The notes under the pieces are model-generated. The model did not search any database. It was not told the origin of the DNA and was given only the letters and a program-made list of their open reading frames with translations. Both the position numbers and the translations under genes were made by a program. DNA of 64,000 bases from Ophiodon elongatus (Eukaryota; Chordata; Actinopteri; Perciformes; Hexagrammidae), in assembly GCA_016806645.1 (NCBI GenBank), contig JACSYO010001855.1, positions 467,001-531,000 of the forward strand, in the 5' to 3' direction. Shown here piece by piece: positions 63,885 to 64,000 of this stretch. Each line of letters begins with the position of its first letter. The first letter of the stretch is position 1.

Positions 63885-64000
63885 GTGAGTTTCCATCAAA
63901 CGTTTAATATGTAAATGTATGTTCTTGCTTTTTAACTTTTTAACATGTGAGTATGTGTAAAAGAAAAGGCCAGTATTTCTGTCCATCTTTATCTTAATAC

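Overview
The window is teleost (ray-finned fish) genomic DNA. Genes are split by introns with GT-AG splice sites, long (GT)n/(CA)n arrays are very frequent, and the mobile elements are fish types: a hAT DNA transposon, a tRNA-derived SINE, LINE remnants, a solo LTR-like insertion and short non-autonomous repeats. Two vertebrate genes are recognisable: the 3' end of the kinase gene NEK7 (+ strand) and PTPRC, which encodes the leukocyte receptor phosphatase CD45 (+ strand, running off the right edge). NEK7 lies next to PTPRC in other vertebrates too, which supports both names.

Layout. 1-10,966: NEK7 introns and its last two coding exons (7956-8069, 10856-10966), followed by a long 3' UTR with a poly(A) signal at 13,445. 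13,470-16,088: intergenic. 16,089-23,494 (- strand): 'copy A', a CD45-like gene whose exons join into one open frame of about 584 codons. It has a signal peptide, short mucin-like exons, the fibronectin-like ectodomain and a membrane segment, then a stop directly after a basic RRRK anchor, so it has no phosphatase domains. 23,495-26,614: the 5' flank of copy A, carrying a hAT element and a solo LTR-like element that are absent from the matching flank of the true gene. 26,615-29,445 (- strand): 'copy B', a broken CD45 fragment. 30,380-30,610: a diverged piece of the 5' flank, probably the start of unit B. 30,610-49,436: repeat-rich DNA in which I see no gene. 49,437-50,820: PTPRC 5' flank. 50,821-63,884: the true PTPRC ('copy C'), 21 coding exons from signal peptide into the first phosphatase domain; the catalytic-loop exon lies beyond the window.

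Copies A and C form the arms of a large inverted repeat (about 16.28-26.61 kb and 49.44-60.76 kb) around a spacer of about 23 kb. From about 16,280 to 20,568 copy A aligns with C (56,472-60,759) without a gap and with very few differences. The membrane exon just beyond, and parts of the signal-exon flank and first intron, are clearly more diverged. This mosaic suggests an old tailless CD45 paralogue whose ectodomain is being homogenised with the true gene by gene conversion across a palindrome. The most interesting possibility is a tailless CD45 decoy or ligand-sharing receptor, with nearly the same outside as CD45 but no phosphatase, encoded head-to-head with it.
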